A stretch of DNA of 64,000 nucleotides, taken from positions 130,644,831 to 130,708,830 of the forward strand of contig JAIOJX010000002.1 in the NCBI GenBank assembly GCA_022376925.1. The letters run 5' to 3'. Below the pieces are notes generated by a model. That model was not told where the DNA came from. It searched no databases and saw nothing but the letters and a program-made list of their open reading frames with translations. The DNA is from Tragulus kanchil (lineage: Eukaryota > Chordata > Mammalia > Artiodactyla > Tragulidae). Of the stretch, positions 26,201 to 38,200 are shown piece by piece. A program made the position numbers and the translations under genes. Position 1 is the stretch's first letter. Every line of letters begins with the position of its first letter.

Positions 26201-29200
26201 GAATGAACTTGATTACAGAAACGACAGTGGCTGACCTGCAGGTGGGTGTGAGGACAGAGCAATACCCCTTGGATCACCCGTGAGAAATCCGAGGTTAAAG
26301 ACATAGTGTGACTTGGAGGGAGTTGGCAAGAAATTCTCCACTGCAGCTTTATAAATTGTCATCGTAGCTTGTACCATCATCTTTCCATACCTTGGGAGGA
26401 AGGAGAAGGCACACCAGTTAAGGAAGGACCAGAAGTGAGGACTCCAGGCCAATAATACAGGAAACTCTTACCTTAAAAACACCACATCAAACCCTTTTCC
26501 AAAGTGCCAGTCAGTGATTGAACTGAAAATCTTGGTTAATATGTCATCTTCAAAGGCATTGATAGAAATGATATTCAGATGGCGAGTGAATCGTCCTGGA
26601 AAACATGCAAAGGTGTGAGTCCTGGGCGTAGCACTCTGAGATATAGAACGGTTTTCCCTCTGCCTTAAAGTTCTAGAGCCGTGCTGTTCAACATGGCAAC
26701 CTCTAGCCTTATGTGGGTATTTATGTTTATAATAATTTAAGTAACATTAAAATTAACTTCCTCAGTCTTATTAGCCACATTTCAACTTCTCAAGAATGAC
26801 ATGTGACTAGTGCCTGCTGTACTGCACAGAATAGATACAGAACATATCCATGACTGCAGAAATTCTGGTAATAGTGCTAGTCCAGTAGTCAATATTTTTA
26901 ATAGATAATGACAACATGTTATATTTGTAAAATAAATAATTCAGGAATACTTTTATAGAAACTATCCCTTGCCTCCCATACACCCAATCCATTTTCCTTT
27001 CCCTCCCAAGTTAACCACTGTTAGTTTGGTATTCTTACAACTCTATATCTATGTATTCAATGTTAGATATCCACATATTTATGTCTATGTATCAGCTTTA
27101 TTGAGATGTAATTCACATACTATAAAATTCATCCATTTAAAGTATATAATTCAATAATTTTTTAGTATTTTAGTTGCACAATCATTATCACAATCAATAG
27201 CAGAACATTTTAATTACTCCAAAAAGAAATCCTTTACCCATTAGCAGTTACTTTCCATTCCTTGCAGCCTTGGCAACTAATAATCTATTTTCTGCCTCTA
27301 TGGATTTTCTTGTATATTTTTAAAAAATATTTTACTATATAAAGTAAAGCACAGAAACAGAAAAATCACCAAAATAGATGCATAGTTTAGTGAATCATTA
27401 TAAAGTCAACATTCTTACATCTACTATCCATATCAAGAAATACAACTTTACCAGCCCTCCACAGCAGCCCCCTCATATCCCATCCCATTTAGAGTTCTCT
27501 CCTTGTCTCCCTCCAAAGCTTAACACTATCCCGATTTTAGAGCAACTGCTATCTTGCATTTCTTTGTTTTTTTTTTTTTAATGATCACCCATATGTACTG
27601 AGATATGTAGGTTTTCCTTTTTTAAAAAAAATGCCTGAATACTATTTTACACATTGATCAGGAACCACAGAGCTGTACAAACTTGAGGAAGTCACTTATT
27701 CTTCTGATAATAAGGATACTAATTGGCTTAATGTTTGCCAATGCTTATTATATGTTACTTAAACCCAAATCAGTCTTCTGTCAAACCATGGTTTCAGGCA
27801 CCATACAATGTTGCCTTGAACCTCAGTTTTCCCATCTCAGTTCTAAAAACTGACAGATGGTCTGACAATTATCAGCCAGGCTATTGGTTCTCCACTGAAA
27901 ACAATCTTTCTAAATATCAACATCGAATGAGGTCACTCTCTAGATATGATGGGAAAGATAGAAAGAAGTTTGCTCTGAAACCATAAAAACTTTCCCTCAA
28001 GCTAATATGAATGACTCTACCAAGTACAGAAGAAAATTAAGATACTCACCCTTCAAATTATTCCCTCTTCCTGAGACTACCCCATAAAACAACAGAGTCG
28101 AGAGGAGCCCAAAATGGCGGAGGAATAAGACAGGGATATTGCCAGCTTCCCAACAAACTCATAAAAAATTCATCAAGATGTGGAACAGCCCCTACAATCC
28201 AGCCCCTAGGAGATGGCAAAAGACCCCAGGGCTCCAGGGGTTAAGCCGGGCTCCCTGGAGTAAGAATGCCGTAACAAACCAGCCATGGAATCTCCATCCC
28301 CTGACCAGAGACCAAAACCTGGAACCTCGGAGAGGGAGCACCAACTCTGACACTGCACTACCAGAGAACGCCTAATACTAGGTAATATTAAACAGAGAAA
28401 ACCCCCACAAAGACAAGCTCTGGCAAACAGGACCAGGCATCATCCAGCTGCCAGTAACAGTTTGTTCAAGACACTCTAGTCCAACAACAAGGGCAAAAAT
28501 ACAAACCCAATCATCAGCAGACTGGAATGCCACCTAACTCAGGCCTGCCCATCACAGCAGGGGACGTAATTAAATAAGTAAATATTCTCTCACACCCTGC
28601 ACGAAGCTTACAGAAGGTACTGGACTTTTCTACAAGGACATAAAGGAAAAGGAAGAAAATACTCAACCTCAAAGACTAGGAAAAGGAGACCTCAAATACA
28701 GTAACTAAAAACTTAATAATAATAATGAAAAGTCAGAGAAACACTGCACAAAGGAAGGAACAAATCTAAATGAACGGGGGTGGAGCTAAGATGGCGGCGT
28801 AGAAGGACGTGCACTCATCTCGCCTGCAAAATCGCCTGAATTGCAACGAGTTCCTGAAAAACCATCAACAGGAGGAGGTTGGATCTGATCACAGAGAGGA
28901 TACCCCACATTGAAGAACAAAGGAGAAGCTGCATCAAGATGGTAGGAAGGGTGCAATTGCACTTTTAAAAGTCAAACCTAATACCCGCCAGAGAGGCTGA
29001 GCGGGCCAAAGGCGCAAAGCCTGTTGCAGATCAAGACCCGGGAAAGGAGCAGTGACACCCACAAGGGACTGAGCCAGACCTGCTTTGGAGGGTCCATGTG
29101 CCCCCTTGAGCTAGAAGTGCCCTTGAGCAGCCCTCGGAAGGATGGCACTCAGTTTCCTTTGGAGGAGGTTACCATTAACCCGATCACAGAGCCCCAGAGG

Positions 29201-32200
29201 ACTGGAAACTCTGTGCACATTGTGATCCGGAAGAGGGGAATAGCGATCCTGCATGAGACTGAGCCAGACTCACCTCTGAGTAATCTGATGTCTCCCGCAG
29301 TGGCGAGGGTCGACGGTGGTCTGCAGCAGGGTCGGGGTCACTGCGGAAGTGCTTCCCATAGAGCATGTGGGAATAAATCCTTTGTGAGACAGAGGCCATT
29401 TTCCCTACTGTAGTTGGGCTGCTGGTCAAACTGCAGGGCTGCTGGTCAAGCTACAGGGAGGGAATTTAGCTCCACCCAGCAACACAAGGGATTTGGATTA
29501 AGAAACTCCCAGGGCCAGCCTGGATGGGCCTTTTAGTTCTGAAATAGGCCGAAATAAACAAGCAGTCAAAGAGGTCTTCAGATCCAACCACTGCCAGAGG
29601 CAAGAAAAAGACTGATAATTCCTGTAGTCAGCAAGAGACAGAAGAACATAAACACTATTTTCACGTTTTGTCTAAAGCTGGAGTCACTACTGGATTTTAA
29701 AATATCATTTTATTCCTTAGTGTTGTATTGCTTTGTTTCAATTGTTTTTCCCTACTGGACTTTTCTACAAGGACATAAAGGAAAAGGAAGAAAATACTCA
29801 ACCTCAAAGACTAGGAAAAGGAGACCTCAAATACAGTAACTAAAAACTTAATAATAATAATGAAAAGTCAGAGAAACACTGCACAAAGGAAGGAACAAAT
29901 CTAAATGAACGGGGGTGGAGCTAAGATGGCGGCGTAGAAGGACGTGCACTCATCTCGCCTGCAAAATCGCCTGAATTGCAACGAGTTCCTGAAAAACCAT
30001 CAACAGGAGGAGGTTGGATCTGATCACAGAGAGGATACCCCACATTGAAGAACAAAGGAGAAGCTGCATCAAGATGGTAGGAAGGGTGCAATTGCACTTT
30101 TAAAAGTCAAACCTAATACCCGCCAGAGAGGCTGAGCGGGCCAAAGGCGCAAAGCCTGTTGCAGATCAAGACCCGGGAAAGGAGCAGTGACACCCACAAG
30201 GGACTGAGCCAGACCTGCTTTGGAGGGTCCATGTGCCCCCTTGAGCTAGAAGTGCCCTTGAGCAGCCCTCGGAAGGATGGCACTCAGTTTCCTTTGGAGG
30301 AGGTTACCATTAACCCGATCACAGAGCCCCCGAAGAGGACTGGAAACTCTGTGCACATTGTGATCCGGAAGAGGGGAATAGCGATCCTGCATGAGACTGA
30401 GCCAGACTCACCTCTGAGTAATCTGATGTCTCCCGCAGTGGCGAGGGTCGACGGTGGTCTGCAGCAGGGTCGGGGTCACTGCGGAAGTGCTTCCCATAGA
30501 GCATGTGGGAATAAATCCTTTGTGAGACAGACGCCATTTTCCCTACTGTAGTTGGGCTGCTGGTCAAACTGCAGGGCTGCTGGTCAAGCTACAGGGAGGG
30601 AATTTAGCTCCACCCAGCAACACAAGGGATTTGGATTAAGAAACTCCCAGGGCCAGCCTGGATGGGCCTTTTAGTTCTGAAATAGGCCGAAATAAACAAG
30701 CAGTCAAAGAGGTCTTCAGATCCAACCACTGCCAGAGGCAAGAAAAAGACTGATAATTCCTGTAGTCAGCAAGAGACAGAAGAACATAAACACTATTTTC
30801 ACGTTTTGTCTAAAGCTGGAGTCACTACTGGATTTTAAAAATATCATTTTATTCCTTAGTGTTGTATTGCTTTGTTTCAATTGTTTTTTCCCCTTTTTTC
30901 CAAACCCACTCAGTGCACCCCCCGTTTTTTTGTTGTTGTTGCTGTTTTTTTTTTTTTTTTGAGTGTGTGAGAGTGGGTGTGTTCATTTCCTTCACTGAAT
31001 TCTATTGAAGCTACTAATCTTATCAGTAAGACTGAATATATTCAAGTTTACATAATTTTTTTTTTCTTTTTCCTTTTAAACCACACATTTTATTTTGGTA
31101 TAAACTTCTGGTTCCCCATTGGCCTTTTAAGGTTCTGTGGGGGTTTTGTTTGTTCTTATTATTTTTGCTTTGTTTTTCTATATTTTTCTATATACTTATC
31201 TCTGTTTTAATTTAAAAAATTTTTCATTTGTACTACTACTTCCTCTATAATTCTTTGCTTTCTCTGAAGCTCCTTTCCTATAGCACTAAACTCTAATACA
31301 TACACATCATTATCTCCCTATATTTAACTTTGCAGTATTATTCTATATTTCTCATCTATCCTCCCTTTCTCTTTTTCCCTTTCCCCACCATATTTCTTAG
31401 TCTGTTCTGTCCTCATTGCCTTATCCCCAATGGGGACCCTGCTCTAGCATTATTCTCCAATTGGTGCTCTACTTAGTTTGGTTATTAGCTGGTGGATATC
31501 ATTCTTGGTTTACTCTATTCGCCATGCTAATGTACTGTATTTTTGGTTGGAATGCTTGGGTTATGTTACAGCTGTATATGTTTATGTGTATAATTCAATA
31601 CGCTGGATAGTATTTGCATAATATTTTAATTGCCATTTGTCAAAGGTATACCTTCTGTTTCTTATTCACATATATATCATAATGCCATAACAAACCAGCC
31701 CTCAAATCTTCATTCCCTGGTCAGGCAACAAGCCCTGGGGATTTAGGGAGGGAGCACTGACTCCAAAACTCTACAATACTGGAGAACACCTAACACTAGA
31801 GAGCAGTAAACAAATGAGAACGCCCACAAAGGTAATCACTTGTATGCAAGTCCTGACATCACCCAACCACCAGCATCACCCAGAATAAGAAGCCCCATCC
31901 GAACAACCAACACCTACAGATGTAACTCAAAGTCTGGGAAGAGGAAATCCCAAACAGAATCAGTTAAAAAATAAATAATAACAATGAAACGGCAGAGAAA
32001 TACCACACAAGTGAAGGAACAATCTACAAACACACAAGATCAAATCAATGAAGAGAATTTGGACAAACTTTCTGAAAGTGATTTCAGAAGAATGATAGTA
32101 AAGATGATCAAAGATACTGAAAACAGAATGTTAGAGAAATTGCAAGACACAACTAACACACTGAATAAAGAAATACAAGAACTTACCAAAAAAGTAACAG

Positions 32201-35200
32201 AGACAAACAACTCAATTGCTGAAGTTAAAAACACTGCAGAAAGAATCAAGAGCAGAGTATCAGAGACAGAAGACCAGATAAGTGAGCTGGAAGATAGAAT
32301 AGTGGAAGTAACTGCTGAAAAACAGAATCTAGCTCAAAGAATGAAAAGAGCAGAGGATAGCCTCAGAGACCTCTGGGATAATATCAAACGCACCAATATT
32401 CGAATTATTGGGGTTCCAGAAGAAGAAGAAAAAAAGAAAGGCTATGAGAAAATTTTTGAAGAGATTCTAGTTGAAAATTTCCCCAACATGGGAAAAGAAA
32501 TAGTCAATCAAATCCAAGAAGCGCAAAGAGTACCATACAGAATCAATCCGAGAAGAAACACACCATATTAATGAACATATTAATGAAGCTAACACAAATT
32601 AAACACAAGGACAGAATTCTCAAAGCAGCAAGGGAAAAACAACTAGTGACATACAAGGGAAAGCCCATACATTTAACAGCTGATCTTTCAACAGAAACTC
32701 TGCAGGCCAGAAGAGAATGGCAGGACACATTTAAATGGCTAAAAGAGAATAATCTGCAACCAAGAATCCTCTACCCTGCAAGGATCTCATTCAAAATTGA
32801 TGGAGAAATCAAAAGCGTTACAGACAAATTAAAAGAATTTAGTAACACCAAACCAGCCTTACAACAAGTGTTAAAGGGACTTATATAGACAACAAGTATA
32901 AAAGGAGAAGATCCATGAAACAAACCCATCATAACATCTAAGAAGATGACAATAGGATCATTTGTATCAATAATTACTTTGAATGTAAATGGACTAAATG
33001 CCCCAACCAAAAGACACAGAGTGGCTGAATGGATTCAAAAACATGACCCATACATATGCTGCCTCCAGGAAACTCACTTCAGACCTAGAGACACTCATAG
33101 ACTGAAAGTGAGAGGCTGGAAAAAGAAATTCCATGCAAATGGAAATCAAAAGAAAGCTGGAGTAGCAATCCTCATATCAGACAAAATAGACTCAAAATAA
33201 AGAACATTAGAAGAGACAAGGCAGGACACTACATCATGATCAAGGGATCGATCCAAGAAGAAGACATAACAATCATAAATATCTATGCACCCAACGCAGG
33301 AGCACCCCAATACATAAGACAAACACTTTCAGACATAAAAGAAGACATCGACACTAACACAATCATAGTAGGAGACTTTAACACTCCTCTCACACCAATG
33401 GACAGATCATCCAAACAGAAAATTAATAAAGAAACACAAGCCTTAAATGCCACACTAGAAGAAATGGACCTCATTGATATCTTTAGGACGTTCCATCCAA
33501 AAGCAGAAGAATACACTTTCTTCTCAAGTGCTCATGGAACATTCTCCAGGATAGACCACATCTTGGGCCACAAATCAAACCTCAGTCAACTCAAGAAAAC
33601 TGAAATTATATCAGCCATCCTCTTGGACCACAATGCAATGAGACTAGAGATCAACTACAGGAAAAAAACCCGCTAAAAACACAAACACATGGAGATTAAA
33701 CAACACATACCTAAAAAACCAACTGATTACTGAGGAAATCAAAGAAGAAATTAAAAAATTCCTAGAAGAAAACGACAATGAACACACAACAGTGCAAAAC
33801 CTACGGGATACTGCAAAAGCAGTTCTAAGAGGGAAGTTTATAGCAATTCAATCCCACCTCAAGAAACTAGGAAAATCTCAAACAGATGACCTAACCTTAC
33901 GCTTAAAACAACGGGAGAAAGAACAACAAAAATACCCCGAAGCCAGCAGAAGAAGGGAAATCATAAAGATCAGAGCAGAAATAAATGAAAAAAAAAACCG
34001 AAAGAAACAATAGTAAAGATAAATAAAACAAAAAGCTGGTTCTTCGAAAAGGTAGATAAAATTGACACACCACTGGCCAGACTCACCAAGAAAAAGAAAG
34101 AGAAGAACCAGATCACCAAAATCAAAAATGAAAAAGGAGAGATTACAACAGATAATGCAGAAATCCAAAGGATTCTAAGAGACTCTTATGAACAACTCTA
34201 TGGCAACAAACTGGACAACCTGGAAGAAATGGACAGTTTCTTAGAGAAGATTAATCTCCCAAGACTCAACCAGGAAGAAATAGAAACTATGAACAAGCCA
34301 ATCACAAGCTCAGAAATTGACTCTGTGATCACAAATCTACCCAAAAATAAAAGCCCAGGGCCAGATGGTTTCACAAGTGAATTCTACCAACATTTAAAGA
34401 AGAGCTAATGCCTGTCCTTCTAAAACTCTTTCAAAAAATTGCACAGGAAGGAACACTTCCAAACACATTCTATGAGGCCGCCATCACCCTGATACCAAAG
34501 CCAGGCAAAGACAACACAAAAAAAGAAAATTATAGGCCAAATTTCACTGATGAATCTAGATGCCAAAATCCTCAACAAAATCCTAGCAAACAGAATTCAA
34601 CAACACATCAAAAAGCTCATACATCACGATCAAGTTGGGTTCATCCCAGGCATGCAAGGATTCTTCAATATCTGCAAATCAATCAATGTGATACACCATA
34701 TCGACAAATTGAGAGACAAAAATCACATGATCATCTCAATAGATGCAGAAAAAGCCTTCAACAAAGTAGACAAATCACATACCTAAAAACCAACTGATTA
34801 CTGAGGAAATCAAAGAAGAAATTAAAAAATTCCTAGAAGAAAACGACAATGAACACACAACAGTGCAAAACCTACGGGATACTGCAAAAGCAGTTCTAAG
34901 AGGGAAGTTTATAGCAATTCAATCCCACCTCAAGAAACTAGGAAAATCTCAAACAGATGACCTAACCTTACGCTTAAAACAACGGGAGAAAGAACAACAA
35001 AAATACCCCGAAGCCAGCAGAAGAAGGGAAATCATAAAGATCAGAGCAGAAATAAATGAAAAAAAAAACCGAAAGAAACAATAGTAAAGATAAATAAAAC
35101 AAAAAGCTGGTTCTTCGAAAAGGTAGATAAAATTGACACACCACTGGCCAGACTCACCAAGAAAAAGAAAGAGAAGAACCAGATCACCAAAATCAAAAAT

Positions 35201-38200
35201 GAAAAAGGAGAGATTACAACAGATAATGCAGAAATCCAAAGGATTCTAAGAGACTCTTATGAACAACTCTATGGCAACAAACTGGACAACCTGGAAGAAA
35301 TGGACAGTTTCTTAGAGAAGATTAATCTCCCAAGACTCAACCAGGAAGAAATAGAAACTATGAACAAGCCAATCACAAGCTCAGAAATTGACTCTGTGAT
35401 CACAAATCTACCCAAAAATAAAAGCCCAGGGCCAGATGGTTTCACAAGTGAATTCTACCAACATTTAAAGAAGAGCTAATGCCTGTCCTTCTAAAACTCT
35501 TTCAAAAAATTGCACAGGAAGGAACACTTCCAAACACATTCTATGAGGCCGCCATCACCCTGATACCAAAGCCAGGCAAAGACAACACAAAAAAAGAAAA
35601 TTATAGGCCAAATTTCACTGATGAATCTAGATGCCAAAATCCTCAACAAAATCCTAGCAAACAGAATTCAACAACACATCAAAAAGCTCATACATCACGA
35701 TCAAGTTGGGTTCATCCCAGGCATGCAAGGATTCTTCAATATCTGCAAATCAATCAATGTGATACACCATATCGACAAATTGAGAGACAAAAATCACATG
35801 ATCATCTCAATAGATGCAGAAAAAGCCTTCAACAAAGTACAACATCCATTTATGATCAAAACTCTTCAAAAAATGGGCATAGAAGGAACCTATCTCAACA
35901 TAGTGAAAGCCATATATGAGAAGCCCACAGCACACATTATCCTCAATGGTGAAAAACTCAAAGCATTTCCTCTAAGATCAGGAACAAGACAAGGGTGTCC
36001 ACTTTCACCACCCTTATTCAACATAGTCCTGGAAGTTCCAGCAACAGCAATAAGAGAAGAGAAAGAAATAAAAGGAATCCAGATTGGAAAGGAAGAAGTC
36101 AAGCTCTCTCTTTTTGCAGATGACATGATATTATACATAGAAAATCCCAAAGACACTATTACAAAACTACTAGAGTTAATCAGAGAATTCAGCAAAGTCA
36201 CAGGATACAAAATCAATATACAGAAATCACTGGCATTCCTATACACAAACAATGAAAAATCAGAAAATGAAATCAAAGAGGCAATCCCCTTCACCATCGC
36301 AACCAAAAGAATCAAATATCTAGGAATAAACCTACCCAAAGAAACAAAAGAACTGTACACAGAAAATTACAAGGCACTTATGAGAGACATTAAAGAAGAC
36401 TTAAACAGATGGAGAAATATTCCATGTTCCTGGGTCGGAAGAATCAATATTGTGAAAATGACCATACTACCAAATGTCATCTATAGATTCAATGTGATCC
36501 CTATCAAACTTCCAGTAACATTCTTCACAGAACTAGACCAAAGAATCACACAGTTCATATGGAAACACAAAAGACCTCGAATAGCCAAAGCAATCCTGAG
36601 GAAGAAGAATGGAGCTGGAGGGATTAGCCTCCCCAACTTCAGACTCTACTACAAAGCAACAGTCATCAAGACAGTATGGTACTGGCACAAAAACAGAACT
36701 ATAGATCAATGGAACAAGATTGAGAACCCAGAGATAAACCCACGCACCTATGGGTATCTTATTTTTGACAAAGGAGGCGAACATATAAAATGGGACAAAG
36801 ACAGTCTCTTCAACAAATGGTGCTGGGAAAACTGGACAGCTACATGCAAAAAAATGAAGTTGGAATATTCCCTGACACCATGCACAAAGATCAACTCAAA
36901 ATGGATTAAAGACCTAAATGTAAGACCAGAAACCATCAAACTCTTAGAGGAGAATATAGGCAAAACCCTCAAGGACATAAATCAAAGCAAGATCTTCTCT
37001 GACCAACCTACTAGAATAGCGGAACTAAAAAGACAAATGAATATGTGGGACCTAATGAAACTTAAAAGCTTTTGTACAGCAAAAGAAATCCCAAAAAAGC
37101 TGAACAGACAGCCCACAGAATGGGAGAAAATCATAGCAAATGAAACAACAGACAAAGAATTAATCTCCAAAATCTACAAGCAACTCAAGACAACTCAGCA
37201 CTGGAAAAATGAACAACCCAATCAAAAAATGAGAAAAGGGGGCTTCCCCTGGTGGTCCAGTGCGTAAGGACACGGCCTTGCAGTGCAAGGGGCACCGGTT
37301 GGATCCCTGGCCTGGGTAGATCCCACGTGCCGCGAGCAGCTGGACTGATGTGTCCAATTACCGAGCCCGAGCTCTGGAGCGCATGCGCCCAGAGCCGGCG
37401 CTCTGCAATGACAGACGCCACCGCGGTGGGAGGCCCACAGGAGCCAAGGAACAAAAGACAGATGAACATAGAGAAATGAAAGACCAATAGAAGTGGCCCG
37501 CCCACTCCCCCCCCCCCCCAACCCGACCCCCGCCCAAAATAAATAAATAGATAAATCTAAAAAAAAAAAAAAAAATGAGAAAAGGACCTAAACAGACACC
37601 TCTCCAATGACGACACACAGATGGCCCAAAAGCACATGAAATGATGCTCAACCTCACTTATAATTATATGAGAAATGCAAATCAAAACTACGATGAGATA
37701 TCACCTCACACCCGTCAGAATGCCCATCATCCACAAATCGACAGACAATAAATGCTGGAGAGGGTGCGGAGAAAAGGGAACACTCCTGCACTGCTGGTGG
37801 GAATGTAAATTGATACAGCTTCTATGGAAGACAGTCTGGAGATTTCTTTAAAAACTAAAAATAGAAGCACCATACGACCCAGCAATCCCACTCTTAGGCT
37901 TATATCCTGATGAAATCAAATCTGAAAGAAGCACCTGTACCCCAATGTTCATTGCAGCTCTCTATACAATAGCTAGAACATGGAAGCAACCTAGATGCCC
38001 ATCGATGAACGAATGGATCCAAAACTGACTACATGCAAAAAAATGAAGTTGGAATATTCCCTGACACCATGCACAAAGATCAACTCAAAATGGATTAAAG
38101 ACCTAAATGTAAGACCAGAAACCATCAAACTCTTAGAGGAGAATATAGGCAAAACCCTCAAGGACATAAATCAAAGCAAGATCTTCTCTGACCAACCTAC

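Larger units (their letters stand above)
24863..27071. repeat. Tandem duplication 7 (unit 1102-1104 bp)
   Basis: Copy a 24863-25966, copy b 25967-27071. A 2 bp deletion in copy b lies in exon 5. Contains exons 4 and 5 and the start of exon 6. Overlaps duplication 6. Confidence 0.93.

Noticed and set aside
28618..30890. Paired open frames of about 130 residues in the L1-b 5' UTR (29024-29413 and 30159-30551)
   Set aside because: They lie in L1 5' UTR sequence, differ by a small indel between duplicate copies and match no family I know. Likely chance frames.
35890..36360. Minus-strand open frames within L1 ORF2
   Set aside because: Antisense shadows of the RT frame; no independent features.
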